Below the pieces are notes generated by a model. That model was not told where the DNA came from, ran no database searches, and saw only the letters and a program-made list of their open reading frames with translations. A stretch of DNA of 64,000 bases from an uncultured Erythrobacter sp. (GTDB lineage Bacteria; Pseudomonadota; Alphaproteobacteria; Sphingomonadales; Sphingomonadaceae), in the NCBI GenBank assembly GCA_947494705.1, contig CANLVN010000001.1, forward strand, positions 1 to 64,000, given 5' to 3'. Every line of letters starts with the position of its first letter. Position 1 is the stretch's first letter. Positions 35,567-44,526 of the stretch are shown here, piece by piece. A program made the translations under genes and the position numbers.

Positions 35567-37555
35567 ATGTCCGAAGACCTGTTCGAAAACACGCCCACCT
35601 CCAGCGGTGATTACGACTCCTCCTCGATTGAAGTTCTCGAGGGGCTGGAGCCGGTACGCCGCCGCCCAGGTATGTATATCGGTGGCACCGACGACCGCGC
35701 GCTGCACCATCTCGCGGCCGAGGTTCTCGACAATGCGATGGACGAGGCGGTTGCCGGCCACGCCAACCGGATCGAGGTGCGGCTCGAAGAAGACAACCGC
35801 CTGTCCATAAGCGATAACGGACGCGGGATCCCGGTCGATGAACATCCCAAGTTCCCGGGCAAGTCGACACTCGAAGTAATCCTTTCGACGCTGCACTCGG
35901 GCGGTAAGTTCTCGGGTAAGGCCTACGCCACCAGCGGCGGCCTGCACGGCGTGGGCGTAAGCGTGGTCAACGCGCTGTCCAGCCACACGCGCGTCGAAGT
36001 TGCGCGCGACAAGCAGCTTTACGCTCAGGAGTTTTCCAAGGGGCAGACGCTCGGCCCGATCGAGACTGTCGGTGCGGCGCCCAATCGACGCGGCACGACC
36101 GTAACCTTCACACCCGATAGCGAGATCTTCGGCGACCGCCAGTTCAAGCCGCACCGCCTGTTCAAGCTGGCGCGTTCAAAGGCCTACCTGTTCGCCGGGG
36201 TCGAAATCCGCTGGAAATGCGTAGCTTCTCTCGCCAGCGAGGACGTGCCGGAAGAGGCGACCTTCAAATTCCCCGGGGGCCTCGCAGATCACCTTGCCGA
36301 GCAGGTGGGCGCCCGCGAATGCGTCACCGCCCAGCCCTTCACCGGGAAACAGGAGTTTCCGGAAAAAGACGGCACAGTGCAGGGCAGCGTCGAATGGGCC
36401 ATCGCATGGCCGCTCTATTCCGACGGATCGACCAGCTGGTACTGCAACACCGTGCCCACCCCCGATGGCGGCACGCACGAACAAGGATTGCGCGGCGCAC
36501 TGACAAAGGCCCTGCGAGCCTTCGGCGAACTGACCGGCGCCAAGAAGTCCAAGGATATTACCGCCGATGATGTGATGACCGGCGCGGAAGTGATGCTGAG
36601 CGTCTTCATCCGCGACCCGCAATTCCAGTCGCAGACGAAGGACCGTCTGACTTCCCCCGAGGCCGCACGCCTCGTCGAAGCCGCGGTACGCGATCATTTC
36701 GATCACTTCCTCACCGACAATATGGAGCGCGGCAAGGCGCTGCTGGGAGAGGTGATGGAGCGGATGGACGAGCGCCTGAAGCGCAAGCAGGAGCGCGAGA
36801 TCAAGCGCAAGACTGCTACCAACGCGAAGAAGCTGCGCCTGCCCGGCAAGCTCACCGATTGCAGCGGCGAAGGCGAAAAGGAAACCGAACTTTTCATCGT
36901 TGAAGGCGACTCTGCAGGCGGCAGCGCCAAACAGGCACGCGACCGCAAGACGCAGGCAATCCTGCCGATCCGGGGCAAGATCCTCAACGTCGCCAGCGCC
37001 ACCGCTGACAAGATCCGCGCCAACTCCGAAATCGCCGACCTGACGCTCGCGATGGGATGTGGCACGCGCAAGGACTGCAAGGCAGAAGACCTGCGCTACG
37101 ACCGCATCATCATCATGACCGATGCCGATGTAGACGGTGCGCATATCGCGACGCTGCTGATGACTTTCTTCTTCCAGGAAATGGCGGACGTGGTGCGCAA
37201 AGGGCACCTGTTCCTGGCCCAGCCCCCGCTCTATCGCCTTACTGCAGGCAAGGAGAGCCGCTACGCTCGCGACGACGCGCATCGCGCGGAGCTCGAAGCG
37301 ACGGTGTTCAAGGGCAAGAAGGTCGAAGTCGGCCGCTTCAAGGGCCTTGGCGAAATGAACCCGCAGCAACTGCGCGAAACGACAATGAACCCCGACACGC
37401 GCAGCCTCGTTCGCATCACCCTGCCGCAGGAATTCGAACAGCGTGCTTCGGTCAAGGAGCTCGTCGACCAGCTGATGGGCCGGAACCCCGAACACCGCTT
37501 CAACTTCATCCAGAACCGCGCGGGCGAGATGGATCGTGACATGATCGATGCGTGA
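35567..37555 (+). CDS. parE: DNA topoisomerase IV subunit B
   Basis: A 662-residue type IIA topoisomerase subunit that decatenates daughter chromosomes with ParC. The ATPase domain shows EGLEPVRRRPGMYIGGTDDR, VLDNAMDEAVAGHANRIEV and GGLHGVGVSVVNALS. The TOPRIM domain has IVEGDSAGGSAKQARDRKTQ and the acidic DADVDGAHIATLL. The start MSEDLFENTP at 35567 is supported by a nearby GAGT and family alignment. A compact insert after the TOPRIM region and overall length fit ParE rather than GyrB. parC is not in the window. Confidence 0.93.
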   Translation: MSEDLFENTPTSSGDYDSSSIEVLEGLEPVRRRPGMYIGGTDDRALHHLAAEVLDNAMDEAVAGHANRIEVRLEEDNRLSISDNGRGIPVDEHPKFPGKSTLEVILSTLHSGGKFSGKAYATSGGLHGVGVSVVNALSSHTRVEVARDKQLYAQEFSKGQTLGPIETVGAAPNRRGTTVTFTPDSEIFGDRQFKPHRLFKLARSKAYLFAGVEIRWKCVASLASEDVPEEATFKFPGGLADHLAEQVGARECVTAQPFTGKQEFPEKDGTVQGSVEWAIAWPLYSDGSTSWYCNTVPTPDGGTHEQGLRGALTKALRAFGELTGAKKSKDITADDVMTGAEVMLSVFIRDPQFQSQTKDRLTSPEAARLVEAAVRDHFDHFLTDNMERGKALLGEVMERMDERLKRKQEREIKRKTATNAKKLRLPGKLTDCSGEGEKETELFIVEGDSAGGSAKQARDRKTQAILPIRGKILNVASATADKIRANSEIADLTLAMGCGTRKDCKAEDLRYDRIIIMTDADVDGAHIATLLMTFFFQEMADVVRKGHLFLAQPPLYRLTAGKESRYARDDAHRAELEATVFKGKKVEVGRFKGLGEMNPQQLRETTMNPDTRSLVRITLPQEFEQRASVKELVDQLMGRNPEHRFNFIQNRAGEMDRDMIDA

Positions 37556-37938
37556 TGGCCGCGCCTGACGATACCGGGCGCAGATACCCTGATCCGCGCG
37601 AAGAGGACATCATGGCGGGCGACCGGCGACTGTCGCGGCCTGATAGCGCGCTGCCCGATTGGCATATTCCCGATGCCAAGTATCGGCCAATCCCGATTGC
37701 ATGGTTTGCGGCGGCCTTCCTGATCCAGATGGTAGTGCTGACGGTGCTTTTCCTGCTGTTGAGCGGGCAGTCGGGATGGCTCACCATCGCATTATCGGCG
37801 CTGGCTACCGGGGCGTTGGGAATGTGGACGTGGGACCGGGGCATGAAGGACGCACCAGGCGGGTGGCGGCTGGCGACCGTCCTGACGTTAGTGGCGCAGC
37901 TTGCATTCGTGTGCGTAGGGGCTGCCTCGCGAATTTGA
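37555..37938 (+). CDS. Small membrane protein of unknown function
   Basis: About 127 residues, overlapping the parE stop (TGATG). A hydrophilic N-terminal 45 residues is followed by hydrophobic segments around IAWFAAAFLIQMVVLTVLFL, LTIALSALATGALGMW and LATVLTLVAQLAFVCVGAA, giving three possible membrane helices. A second start at 37612 (MAGDRRLSRPDSA) is equally possible. No family was recognised. Confidence 0.55.
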   Translation: MAAPDDTGRRYPDPREEDIMAGDRRLSRPDSALPDWHIPDAKYRPIPIAWFAAAFLIQMVVLTVLFLLLSGQSGWLTIALSALATGALGMWTWDRGMKDAPGGWRLATVLTLVAQLAFVCVGAASRI

Positions 37939-37991
37939 ACTTTTTTGTCCCTTTCTTGTAAGAAATTCTCTGACCAGCAGACTAAAGGGGT

Positions 37992-38516
37992 ATGACGCAA
38001 GACGCTGAAACCCTTTACCGGCAAGCGGGCGAACGATTTGCCCCAGCCCTCGCCCGTCTCGCGCGGGCGGTGGAACGCGATGCGGAAAAGGCGCGCGATC
38101 TCGAACAGGAAATGCACTGCGCGCTTTGGACCAGTCTCGCGCGGTTCGAAGGGCAGTGCGCTCTCAAGACCTGGGTGTACCGCGTCGCGCACAATGTCGC
38201 AGCCGACCACGTAACCAATGCGGTGCGCGGGCCGAAGAAAGTCCCCTTGGAAGAGATCGACGCGTTGCCATCTGCCGGCAATCCCGAGACCGACGCCGCC
38301 GAAGCCCTTGCTCTGGCACAAGTCGCTGAGCTGATCCGCCGTTTGCCGTCCCTCGATGCGCAAGTGATTGTCCTGTGGCTCGAAGGCGAAAGCGCTGCCG
38401 AGATATCGGACGTCACCGGGCTATCCTCCGGCGCGGTTGCCACGCGTGTGCACCGCATCAAGGGCCTGCTGGCCGGACATTTCCAGACCGACCCTTCAAA
38501 GGGAGAAATTGCATGA
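37992..38516 (+). CDS. ECF-type RNA polymerase sigma factor
   Basis: A 174-residue sigma-70-family protein with regions 2 and 4 only. Region 2 includes RDLEQEMHCALWTSLARFEGQ and the DNA-melting helix LKTWVYRVAHNVAADHV. Region 4 is VAELIRRLPSLDAQVIVLWL...SAAEISDVTGLSSGAVATR. It redirects RNA polymerase to a stress or envelope regulon; the target promoter is not known. A TTTCTTGTAAGAAA dyad lies 27 bases upstream. Its stop overlaps the start of the next gene, a membrane protein, which is the usual place for an anti-sigma factor. Confidence 0.83.
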   Translation: MTQDAETLYRQAGERFAPALARLARAVERDAEKARDLEQEMHCALWTSLARFEGQCALKTWVYRVAHNVAADHVTNAVRGPKKVPLEEIDALPSAGNPETDAAEALALAQVAELIRRLPSLDAQVIVLWLEGESAAEISDVTGLSSGAVATRVHRIKGLLAGHFQTDPSKGEIA

Positions 38517-39088
38517 CCACGCCCCCCTTCCCCAACTGGACCGAAAGCGCACAGGATGCGGTTTTCACTGAACCGACCGAGGTGCTGCTCAAGGCCGACC
38601 GTTTTGACCAGACCGTCCGTCGCCGAAACATCCGCGAATATGCAGCGGGCGTATCCGGCGTAGTGCTGAGCCTCGCGATTGCTGGGTTTTTTGCGTGGAT
38701 CGGGAAATTCACCCACGTTGCCGCCGTCTTGATACTCGGGGTGGGTTTCCTGGTTGTGATGCGGAACCTGCACCACCGCGCATCGCGTCTTGAGCGGCTG
38801 ATCGAGGAGCCCTGCATCGACCACCTGCGCCGTCAGTACCTTCATCAGGCCGAAGCGCTAGGCAGCGTTGGCAGCTGGTATATAGGGCCCCTGGTCCCCG
38901 GCTTCCTTGCGATGCAGTTAGCCATTTTCTGGGATGTCGCTCAGGATAGAGGCTGGGAAGAAGCCCTGGCCGACAAGGGATGGGCCTTCGCTATTGGCGT
39001 GGCCTTCCTGGTTGGCATCATCGCTCTCAACCGCTGGGCCGCGCGCCGCCTGATGCGTAAAGTAGAAGAACTGGACGCGCTGAATTGA
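38513..39088 (+). CDS. Membrane protein encoded with the ECF sigma factor (possible anti-sigma partner)
   Basis: A 191-residue protein translated from the ATG that overlaps the sigma-factor stop (ATGA). The soluble N-terminus (MTTPPFPNWTESAQDAVFTE) precedes four likely helices: EYAAGVSGVVLSLAIAGFFAWI, VAAVLILGVGFLVVM, YIGPLVPGFLAMQLAIFWDV and FAIGVAFLVGIIALN. The zinc-containing HxxxCxxC anti-sigma motif is absent. By position it may sequester or sense for the sigma factor, but that is inference only. Confidence 0.6.
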   Translation: MTTPPFPNWTESAQDAVFTEPTEVLLKADRFDQTVRRRNIREYAAGVSGVVLSLAIAGFFAWIGKFTHVAAVLILGVGFLVVMRNLHHRASRLERLIEEPCIDHLRRQYLHQAEALGSVGSWYIGPLVPGFLAMQLAIFWDVAQDRGWEEALADKGWAFAIGVAFLVGIIALNRWAARRLMRKVEELDALN

Positions 39089-39130
39089 TCGAGCTCCCCC
39101 TCGTCACCCATCAAGAAAGGACTGATATAC

Positions 39131-40420
39131 ATGAAACATTTCGCCAAACCCCTCGCCGCAATCGCGCTTCTCATCACTCCGTTGCCTGCGCTGGCACAAG
39201 CTGAGGAAGCACCTGTGGCGCAGTCGGCCGAACAGACAGTGCTGGAAATGCGCGCTGATGAGGTCGTCGCGCTTTTCAACGGCAATGCAGAGCCAGAGGA
39301 TATCTTCAGCGCGGCATTTCTGGCGCAGGTATCTGCAGACCAGTTCCGCACGATTGCAAAGCAGATAACCGGACAATTTGGCTCCGCGCTGGCAGTGGAA
39401 ACCCTCGATAATCCCGCGGGTCCGCGATCGGCCATTGCTATCCGCATGGAGCGCGCGATCGCCAAGGGGACGATCGGTGTGGGTGCAGACGGCAAGGTCA
39501 ACGAGCTGTTGCTTCAGACCTTCGATCCGGTTGACGATTCCGTGGCCAAGATCGAAACCGATCTAGAGGCCTTGCCGGGCGAGGTCAGTTGGTGGTTCGC
39601 TCCGCTTGATGGCAGCGCGCCGGTGCTTTCTGGTAATCCTGAAGACCAGATGGCGCTGGGCTCAACCTTCAAACTCTACGTGCTGGCAACACTCGCGCGT
39701 GAAGTCGCCGAGGGTAAGCGCGCCTGGAACGACACGGTCACCTTGCCCGACACACGCAGCTTCCCCAGCGGGATGATGCAGGATTGGCCGGGCAATGCAC
39801 CGGTGACGCTGATGACGCTAGCGAACCTGATGATCTCGATCAGCGACAACACCGCGACCGATGCGCTGATCGATGTGCTGGGACGCGATGCGATCGAGGC
39901 GACGCTTGTCGAGAGCGGGCACTCCGATCCGGCGCTCAACATGCCCTTCATGAAAACCCGCGACATGTTCCTGCTGAAGGCCGGAACGGACGACCGGCTG
40001 AACGCGTATCGCGAGGGTGATACAGGCGAGCGGTTGTCAATCCTCGAGAGCATCGAAACACCCGTCCTGAGCCTGGACGAGGTAAGCGCTGCGTTCGCCG
40101 GCGATCCGATTGCGCTCGACGTCGAATGGTTCGCAAGTGCTGCGGACCTTTCTGCCCTGTTCCGTTTCATGCGAGAAACCGCTGATCCACGCGCCTTCGA
40201 AGTCATGGCGATCAATTCAGGCGCGAATGAAGGTGCGCGCGAGGGCTGGGATTATATCGGTTACAAGGGTGGGTCCGAGCCGGGCGTCCTCAACTTCACC
40301 TGGCTGCTCACCGACGAGGCCGGACGCGATCACGTTCTGGTCCTGAGCTGGAACAACCCGGAAGCGAACGTCGATCTGAGCGCGCTCAATCTCATCGCCA
40401 TGCGGATACTGGCGCTCTAG
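39131..40420 (+). CDS. Secreted serine hydrolase, class A beta-lactamase-like
   Basis: A 429-residue exported protein. The signal peptide is MKHFAKPLAAIALLITPLPA. Residues about 30-135 form a helical domain like DUF3887/SnoaL-type precursors. Residues 150-420 resemble the beta-lactamase/DD-peptidase fold: GSTFKLYVLA holds the S-x-x-K nucleophile (S178, K181), ISISDNTATD the SDN motif, and GYKGGSEPG the KTG-equivalent (KGG). The acidic general base of true class A lactamases (ExxLN) is here SDPALN, so hydrolysis of beta-lactams is uncertain. A wall-linked esterase or peptidase role is equally possible. It lies 42 bases after the sigma-linked membrane gene. Confidence 0.72.
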   Translation: MKHFAKPLAAIALLITPLPALAQAEEAPVAQSAEQTVLEMRADEVVALFNGNAEPEDIFSAAFLAQVSADQFRTIAKQITGQFGSALAVETLDNPAGPRSAIAIRMERAIAKGTIGVGADGKVNELLLQTFDPVDDSVAKIETDLEALPGEVSWWFAPLDGSAPVLSGNPEDQMALGSTFKLYVLATLAREVAEGKRAWNDTVTLPDTRSFPSGMMQDWPGNAPVTLMTLANLMISISDNTATDALIDVLGRDAIEATLVESGHSDPALNMPFMKTRDMFLLKAGTDDRLNAYREGDTGERLSILESIETPVLSLDEVSAAFAGDPIALDVEWFASAADLSALFRFMRETADPRAFEVMAINSGANEGAREGWDYIGYKGGSEPGVLNFTWLLTDEAGRDHVLVLSWNNPEANVDLSALNLIAMRILAL

Positions 40421-40504
40421 CATAGGCTCCTTTCACGACCCCTTGCGTCAGGCGCGTGCGGTCCGTATCGCTTCCCTCGCTATTCAAGTCTCAAAGGGAA
40501 ACTC

Positions 40505-41371
40505 ATGAGCGACCAGACCGAACAACAGCGTTTCGAAGGCACCAGCGACTATATCGCGACCGACGACCTCAAGGTCGCCGTCAACGCCGCGGTGACACTT
40601 CGCCGCCCGCTTCTGGTCAAGGGTGAACCGGGCACCGGCAAGACTGTCCTCGCGCACGAGATTTCCAAGGCGATCGGCGCCCCGCTGATCGAATGGAACG
40701 TGAAGTCGACGACCAAAGCCCAGCAGGGCCTCTACGAGTACGACGCGGTCGCCCGCCTGCGCGATGGCCAGCTCGGCGACGAGCGCGTTCACGACATTTC
40801 GAACTACATCAAGAAGGGCAAGTTGTGGGAGGCTTTCACCTCCGAAGAGCTGCCTGTCCTCCTGATCGACGAGATCGACAAGGCCGATATCGAGTTCCCC
40901 AACGACCTGTTGCAGGAACTCGACCGTATGAGCTTCGACGTTTACGAAACGCAGCAGCGGATAGAGGCGAAGGAGCGACCCATCGTGGTCATCACTTCGA
41001 ACAACGAGAAGGAACTGCCCGACGCGTTCCTGCGTCGTTGCTTCTTCCACTATATCAAGTTCCCCGACCGCGAAACGATGCAGGCGATCATCGACGTCCA
41101 CTTCCCGGGCATCCAGAAGCAACTCGTCAAGAAGGCGATGGACGTGTTCTACGAGCTGCGCGAAGTCCCGGGCCTCAAGAAAAAGCCGAGCACCAGCGAA
41201 TTGCTCGACTGGCTCAAGCTGCTGCTGAACGAGGACATGCCGCTCGAAACTCTGCAGGACTCCAACCCGAACAACGCCATCCCGCCGCTGCACGGCGCGC
41301 TGCTCAAGAACGAGCAGGACGTAATGCTGTTCGAACGCCTTGCCTTCATGGCGCGCCGCAACCCTAGCTGA
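40505..41371 (+). CDS. MoxR-family AAA+ ATPase
   Basis: A 288-residue ATPase. Walker A is LLVKGEPGTGKTVLAHEISK, Walker B LPVLLIDEIDKADIEFPND, and the sensor region VVITSNNEKELPDAFLRRCF, followed by the helical lid. MoxR proteins act as chaperone-like ATPases that insert metal cofactors or mature enzymes with a VWA-domain partner; the matching VWA gene here is at 43319-44503. The substrate enzyme is not recognisable. The stop overlaps the GFA gene by one base. Confidence 0.92.
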   Translation: MSDQTEQQRFEGTSDYIATDDLKVAVNAAVTLRRPLLVKGEPGTGKTVLAHEISKAIGAPLIEWNVKSTTKAQQGLYEYDAVARLRDGQLGDERVHDISNYIKKGKLWEAFTSEELPVLLIDEIDKADIEFPNDLLQELDRMSFDVYETQQRIEAKERPIVVITSNNEKELPDAFLRRCFFHYIKFPDRETMQAIIDVHFPGIQKQLVKKAMDVFYELREVPGLKKKPSTSELLDWLKLLLNEDMPLETLQDSNPNNAIPPLHGALLKNEQDVMLFERLAFMARRNPS

Positions 41372-41802
41372 TGGCCCACGAAGGCGGTTGCTTCTGCGGG
41401 AATGTCCGCTTCACTGCGACCAGCGAACCCCAGGGTGCGCGATATTGCTGGTGCCGGGATTGCCAGCGCATCGCTAGCGGCATGGCGACGGTCAATGTAT
41501 TGTTCGACGTCGAAAGCGTTACCTATCGCGGTGACATGACTTTGCTGCGACGTACTGCCGACAGCGGTAACACGGTTGAACGAGGCTTTTGCAAAGTTTG
41601 CGGGTCGCAAATGTACAGCAAGACCGTTGAAGGCCCCAGCATACCTATGAGGGTGCGCGCCGGGACGCTGGACGATCCGGAAATCTGCCCTCCCCAGTAC
41701 ATAATCTGGGGCACAAGCGCACCGTCATGGGCACCATTCCCCGATGGCATGCCCGTGCACGAAGCCGGGCCCGGATCGACAATAATGAATCAGCCAGACT
41801 GA
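41371..41802 (+). CDS. GFA-family (glutathione-dependent formaldehyde-activating-like) protein
   Basis: A 143-residue zinc-binding protein. The conserved cysteines are in EGGCFCGNVRFTATSE, RYCWCRDCQRIASG and GFCKVCGSQMYS, which form the two zinc sites. Named for GSH-dependent formaldehyde activation, but most members of this family have no proven substrate. The start overlaps the MoxR stop (TGATG), so the two are translationally coupled; any link to MoxR is unexplained. It converges on the chemotaxis receptor. Confidence 0.82.
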   Translation: MAHEGGCFCGNVRFTATSEPQGARYCWCRDCQRIASGMATVNVLFDVESVTYRGDMTLLRRTADSGNTVERGFCKVCGSQMYSKTVEGPSIPMRVRAGTLDDPEICPPQYIIWGTSAPSWAPFPDGMPVHEAGPGSTIMNQPD

Positions 41803-41803
41803 C

Positions 41804-43201
41804 TCAGATCGAGTAAGCCACCTCGAAGTCGCCCCAGCGCAGGCCCTTGATGTAGAGCGGCACATAGACGTTTCGCACGACGCGATACTCCCTGCCGTCG
41901 CCTTCCTGACGATAGACCGCCATCATGTAGGGCGCGTTGCTGGCCTTTGCTTTTCGATCGATCGGCTCGAACAGGATGCGACCGTTGCGGCAATATCGGG
42001 TGTCGTGCGCCAGATCGCCTGTGGGCGTGCGCGACATTTCGGTGAGGTGCGTGGGCAGAAAACCATTGGTGTCGGTCGCGGAAGACGCGATGATACGGTG
42101 GTCTTCCTCCTTCATGCCGTCGAGGATCGGGCGCCACTTGCGGTCGGCCCAATCGCTCAAGCCGGTCCGGAAACGTTCTGGTTTGCTTCCGGGGATGAGT
42201 TTGTAGTCCTGATCGAAGACCTGCGGTTCGCTGATTTCGCCCTTTGCGATGGCCGCCTCGACCAGTTCGGCCACTTTGCGGGCATTCTGCTGAGCGTGTT
42301 CGACCATCGCGCTGTCTTCAGGGCTCAACCCGGCCTGCACCAGTGAATCGAACATTTCGCTCGCTGTCAGTTCCAGCTCGCCCATGCGGCTATGCGCGCT
42401 TGCCAGCTGGTCTTCGTTGTTACGCGCCGCCTTGTCGAAGCTCGTCAGGACCTTCTGCACCGCATCGACATGGCCGGTGATCGTGCCGGTTGAGCGAGCG
42501 ATGACGTCGTTCTGGCGATCGACTTCCTCGACCAGTTCGCCCACGCCTGCGATCGTCGTTTCGATGCGCGCGACCGATTCCTTCGCCGCGCCGCTGGCAT
42601 GGGAGCCCTCTTCGATCCGGCCGATCACGACCGAAGCCTCTTCGCCGAGCGCATCGATAGTCGAGGCGATTTCCTCGGTTGCCTTGCGCGTGTCGTTGGC
42701 GAGGCTCTTCACTTCGCTTGCGACAACCGCGAAGGTGCGACCGGCATCGCCTGCACGCATCGCCTCGATCGTGGCGTTGAGCGCGAGAATGTTGGTCGTC
42801 TCCGCGATGTCGTCGATATCCTGCGCGCTGCGTCGCACCTGTTCCATCGCGGCGGAGAAGCTCGTGACGTGCTGGCCGAGCGTGTCGACGAGTTCGAGCA
42901 GCGAAGCGATCTGATCGAGCGAGGACCGGATCAGCGAGGTGCCTTCGCCAAGACGCTCGATCGCGCGTTCGGACAGCAGGCGCGCTTCGTCGGAAGCCTC
43001 TGACACCTTGGTTTGGTCCGCTTCGAGTGCTTCGACCGTCCCGCGCAGCGCTTCGTGCTCTCCGCGAAGAGTCTCCGACGAGCGGATAACCCTCTCGACA
43101 ATGCCGGCGACATCGGTGCAACCGACGGTCACTGCGCCGCACTTGTCGGGTATCTTGTCGAGCGCGGAAGCGTTGCTGATATCGATTGCGTCGTGTTTCA
43201 T
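41804..43201 (-). CDS. Soluble chemotaxis receptor with a C-terminal sensor-like domain
   Basis: A 465-residue methyl-accepting chemotaxis protein with no membrane segment. The signalling hairpin core DIAETTNILALNATIEAMRAG is at residues 131-152 within a coiled coil running from about 45 to 270. After it comes a domain of about 130 residues (ASEMFDSLVQAGLSP...) with KWRPILDGMKEEDHRIIASS, ATDTNGFLPTHLTEMSRT and NVYVPLYIKGLRWGDFEVAY, which looks like a PAS/Cache-like ligand domain. Most receptors carry the sensor at the N-terminus, so the domain order is unusual. No cheW or other che gene is present. Confidence 0.7.
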   Translation of the reverse strand: MKHDAIDISNASALDKIPDKCGAVTVGCTDVAGIVERVIRSSETLRGEHEALRGTVEALEADQTKVSEASDEARLLSERAIERLGEGTSLIRSSLDQIASLLELVDTLGQHVTSFSAAMEQVRRSAQDIDDIAETTNILALNATIEAMRAGDAGRTFAVVASEVKSLANDTRKATEEIASTIDALGEEASVVIGRIEEGSHASGAAKESVARIETTIAGVGELVEEVDRQNDVIARSTGTITGHVDAVQKVLTSFDKAARNNEDQLASAHSRMGELELTASEMFDSLVQAGLSPEDSAMVEHAQQNARKVAELVEAAIAKGEISEPQVFDQDYKLIPGSKPERFRTGLSDWADRKWRPILDGMKEEDHRIIASSATDTNGFLPTHLTEMSRTPTGDLAHDTRYCRNGRILFEPIDRKAKASNAPYMMAVYRQEGDGREYRVVRNVYVPLYIKGLRWGDFEVAYSI

Positions 43202-43318
43202 TTGATATGCGGTCCCCTGTTATCCTCTGCCTTAGCTTTGATATGGTTAGGAAGGCCTTAAGGGCGCGCGCATATCGGGGGCTGGAACACCGCGAAATTC
43301 GCGGGTAGACGGGTGGTC

Positions 43319-44503
43319 ATGTTTTTCAATTTCATCGACGAACTGCGCGATGCCGGAATCGGCGCGAGCTTCAAGGAACACCTGACCCTGCTCGAGGCGC
43401 TCGACAAGGATGTCATCGAGCAAACGCCCGAGGCATTCTATTACCTTTCCCGCGCGACCTTCGTGAAAGACGAAGGGATGCTCGACCGGTTCGACCAGGT
43501 CTTTCACAAGGTGTTCAAGGGGATAATGACCGATTACGGCCAGAACCCGGTCGATGTGCCCGAGGATTGGCTGAAAGCCGTCGCCGAGAAATTCCTCTCC
43601 GAAGAGGAAATGGCTGAGATCGAGAAGCTCGGCGATTGGGACGAGTTGATGGATACGCTCAAAAAGCGGCTCGAAGAGCAGGAAAAGCGACATCAGGGCG
43701 GCAACAAGTGGATCGGCACAGGAGGCACCAGCCCCTTCGGCAATTCAGGTTACAACCCCGAGGGCGTTCGCATCGGCGGCGAGAGCAAGCACAAGCGCGC
43801 GGTCAAGGTTTGGGAAAAGCGCGAGTTCAAGAACCTCGACAACACCAAGGAACTGGGCACCCGCAACATCAAGATGGCGCTACGCCGCCTGCGCCGTTTT
43901 GCGCGCGAAGGGGCACAGGACCAACTCGACATTGACGCGACGATCGAGGGCACGGCGAAGCAGGGCTGGCTCGACATCCACATGCGCGCCGAGCGGCGCA
44001 ATGCGGTCAAATTGCTGCTGTTTCTCGATGTCGGCGGGTCGATGGATCCGTTCATCAAGCTGGTCGAGGAACTGTTCAGCGCCGCCACCGCCGAGTTCAA
44101 GAACATGGAGTTCTTCTACTTCCACAACTGCCTTTATGAAGGCGTTTGGAAGGACAACAAGCGGCGCTGGCAGGAGCGAACCAAAACCTGGGATATCCTT
44201 CATAAGTACGGTCACGACTACAAGGTCGTGTTCGTCGGCGATGCAGCGATGAGCCCCTATGAAATCACCCATTCGGGCGGAAGCGTCGAACACATGAACG
44301 AGGAAGCGGGCGGGCTTTGGATGAAGCGCGTGACCGACACCTATCCTGCGACGGTATGGCTCAACCCGGTGCCGGAGAAGCAATGGGGCTATTCGCAATC
44401 GACCAAGATTATGAAGGAACTGGTCAACGACCGCATGTACCCGCTGACGCTTGATGGGCTGGATGATGCGATGCGCGAATTGAGCCGCAAGCAGGGGCAC
44501 TGA
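43319..44503 (+). CDS. VWA-domain protein, probable MoxR partner
   Basis: About 394 residues. An N-terminal alpha-helical region (MFFNFIDELRDAGIGASFKE) precedes a VWA-like domain with the metal motif LLFLDVGGSMDPFIKLVEEL (DVGGS, a degenerate DxSxS) and a second Asp in VVFVGDAAMSPYEITH. Long helical, charged segments connect the two. This is a CoxE/VWA family protein that typically works with a MoxR ATPase, here at 40505-41371 but separated by two genes. The ATG at 43319 is preferred to the GTG at 43313. Confidence 0.8.
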   Translation: MFFNFIDELRDAGIGASFKEHLTLLEALDKDVIEQTPEAFYYLSRATFVKDEGMLDRFDQVFHKVFKGIMTDYGQNPVDVPEDWLKAVAEKFLSEEEMAEIEKLGDWDELMDTLKKRLEEQEKRHQGGNKWIGTGGTSPFGNSGYNPEGVRIGGESKHKRAVKVWEKREFKNLDNTKELGTRNIKMALRRLRRFAREGAQDQLDIDATIEGTAKQGWLDIHMRAERRNAVKLLLFLDVGGSMDPFIKLVEELFSAATAEFKNMEFFYFHNCLYEGVWKDNKRRWQERTKTWDILHKYGHDYKVVFVGDAAMSPYEITHSGGSVEHMNEEAGGLWMKRVTDTYPATVWLNPVPEKQWGYSQSTKIMKELVNDRMYPLTLDGLDDAMRELSRKQGH

Positions 44504-44526
44504 GGCTCCCGCCGCGGGATTGAGGC

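Noticed and set aside
34247..36154. Long minus-strand open frame continuing upstream of rsmI, antisense to the lipoprotein and parE genes.
   Set aside because: Only the rsmI part has recognisable family sequence; the upstream part mirrors parE and the lipoprotein on the other strand and has the low-complexity Arg/Gly look of a high-GC shadow frame.
36176..37495. 439-codon minus-strand open frame.
   Set aside because: Antisense to parE and without recognisable domains.
39131..40420. True class A antibiotic-resistance beta-lactamase.
   Set aside because: The SxxK, SDN and KGG motifs are present but the general-base region ExxLN is altered and there is an extra N-terminal domain, so a resistance role cannot be claimed.
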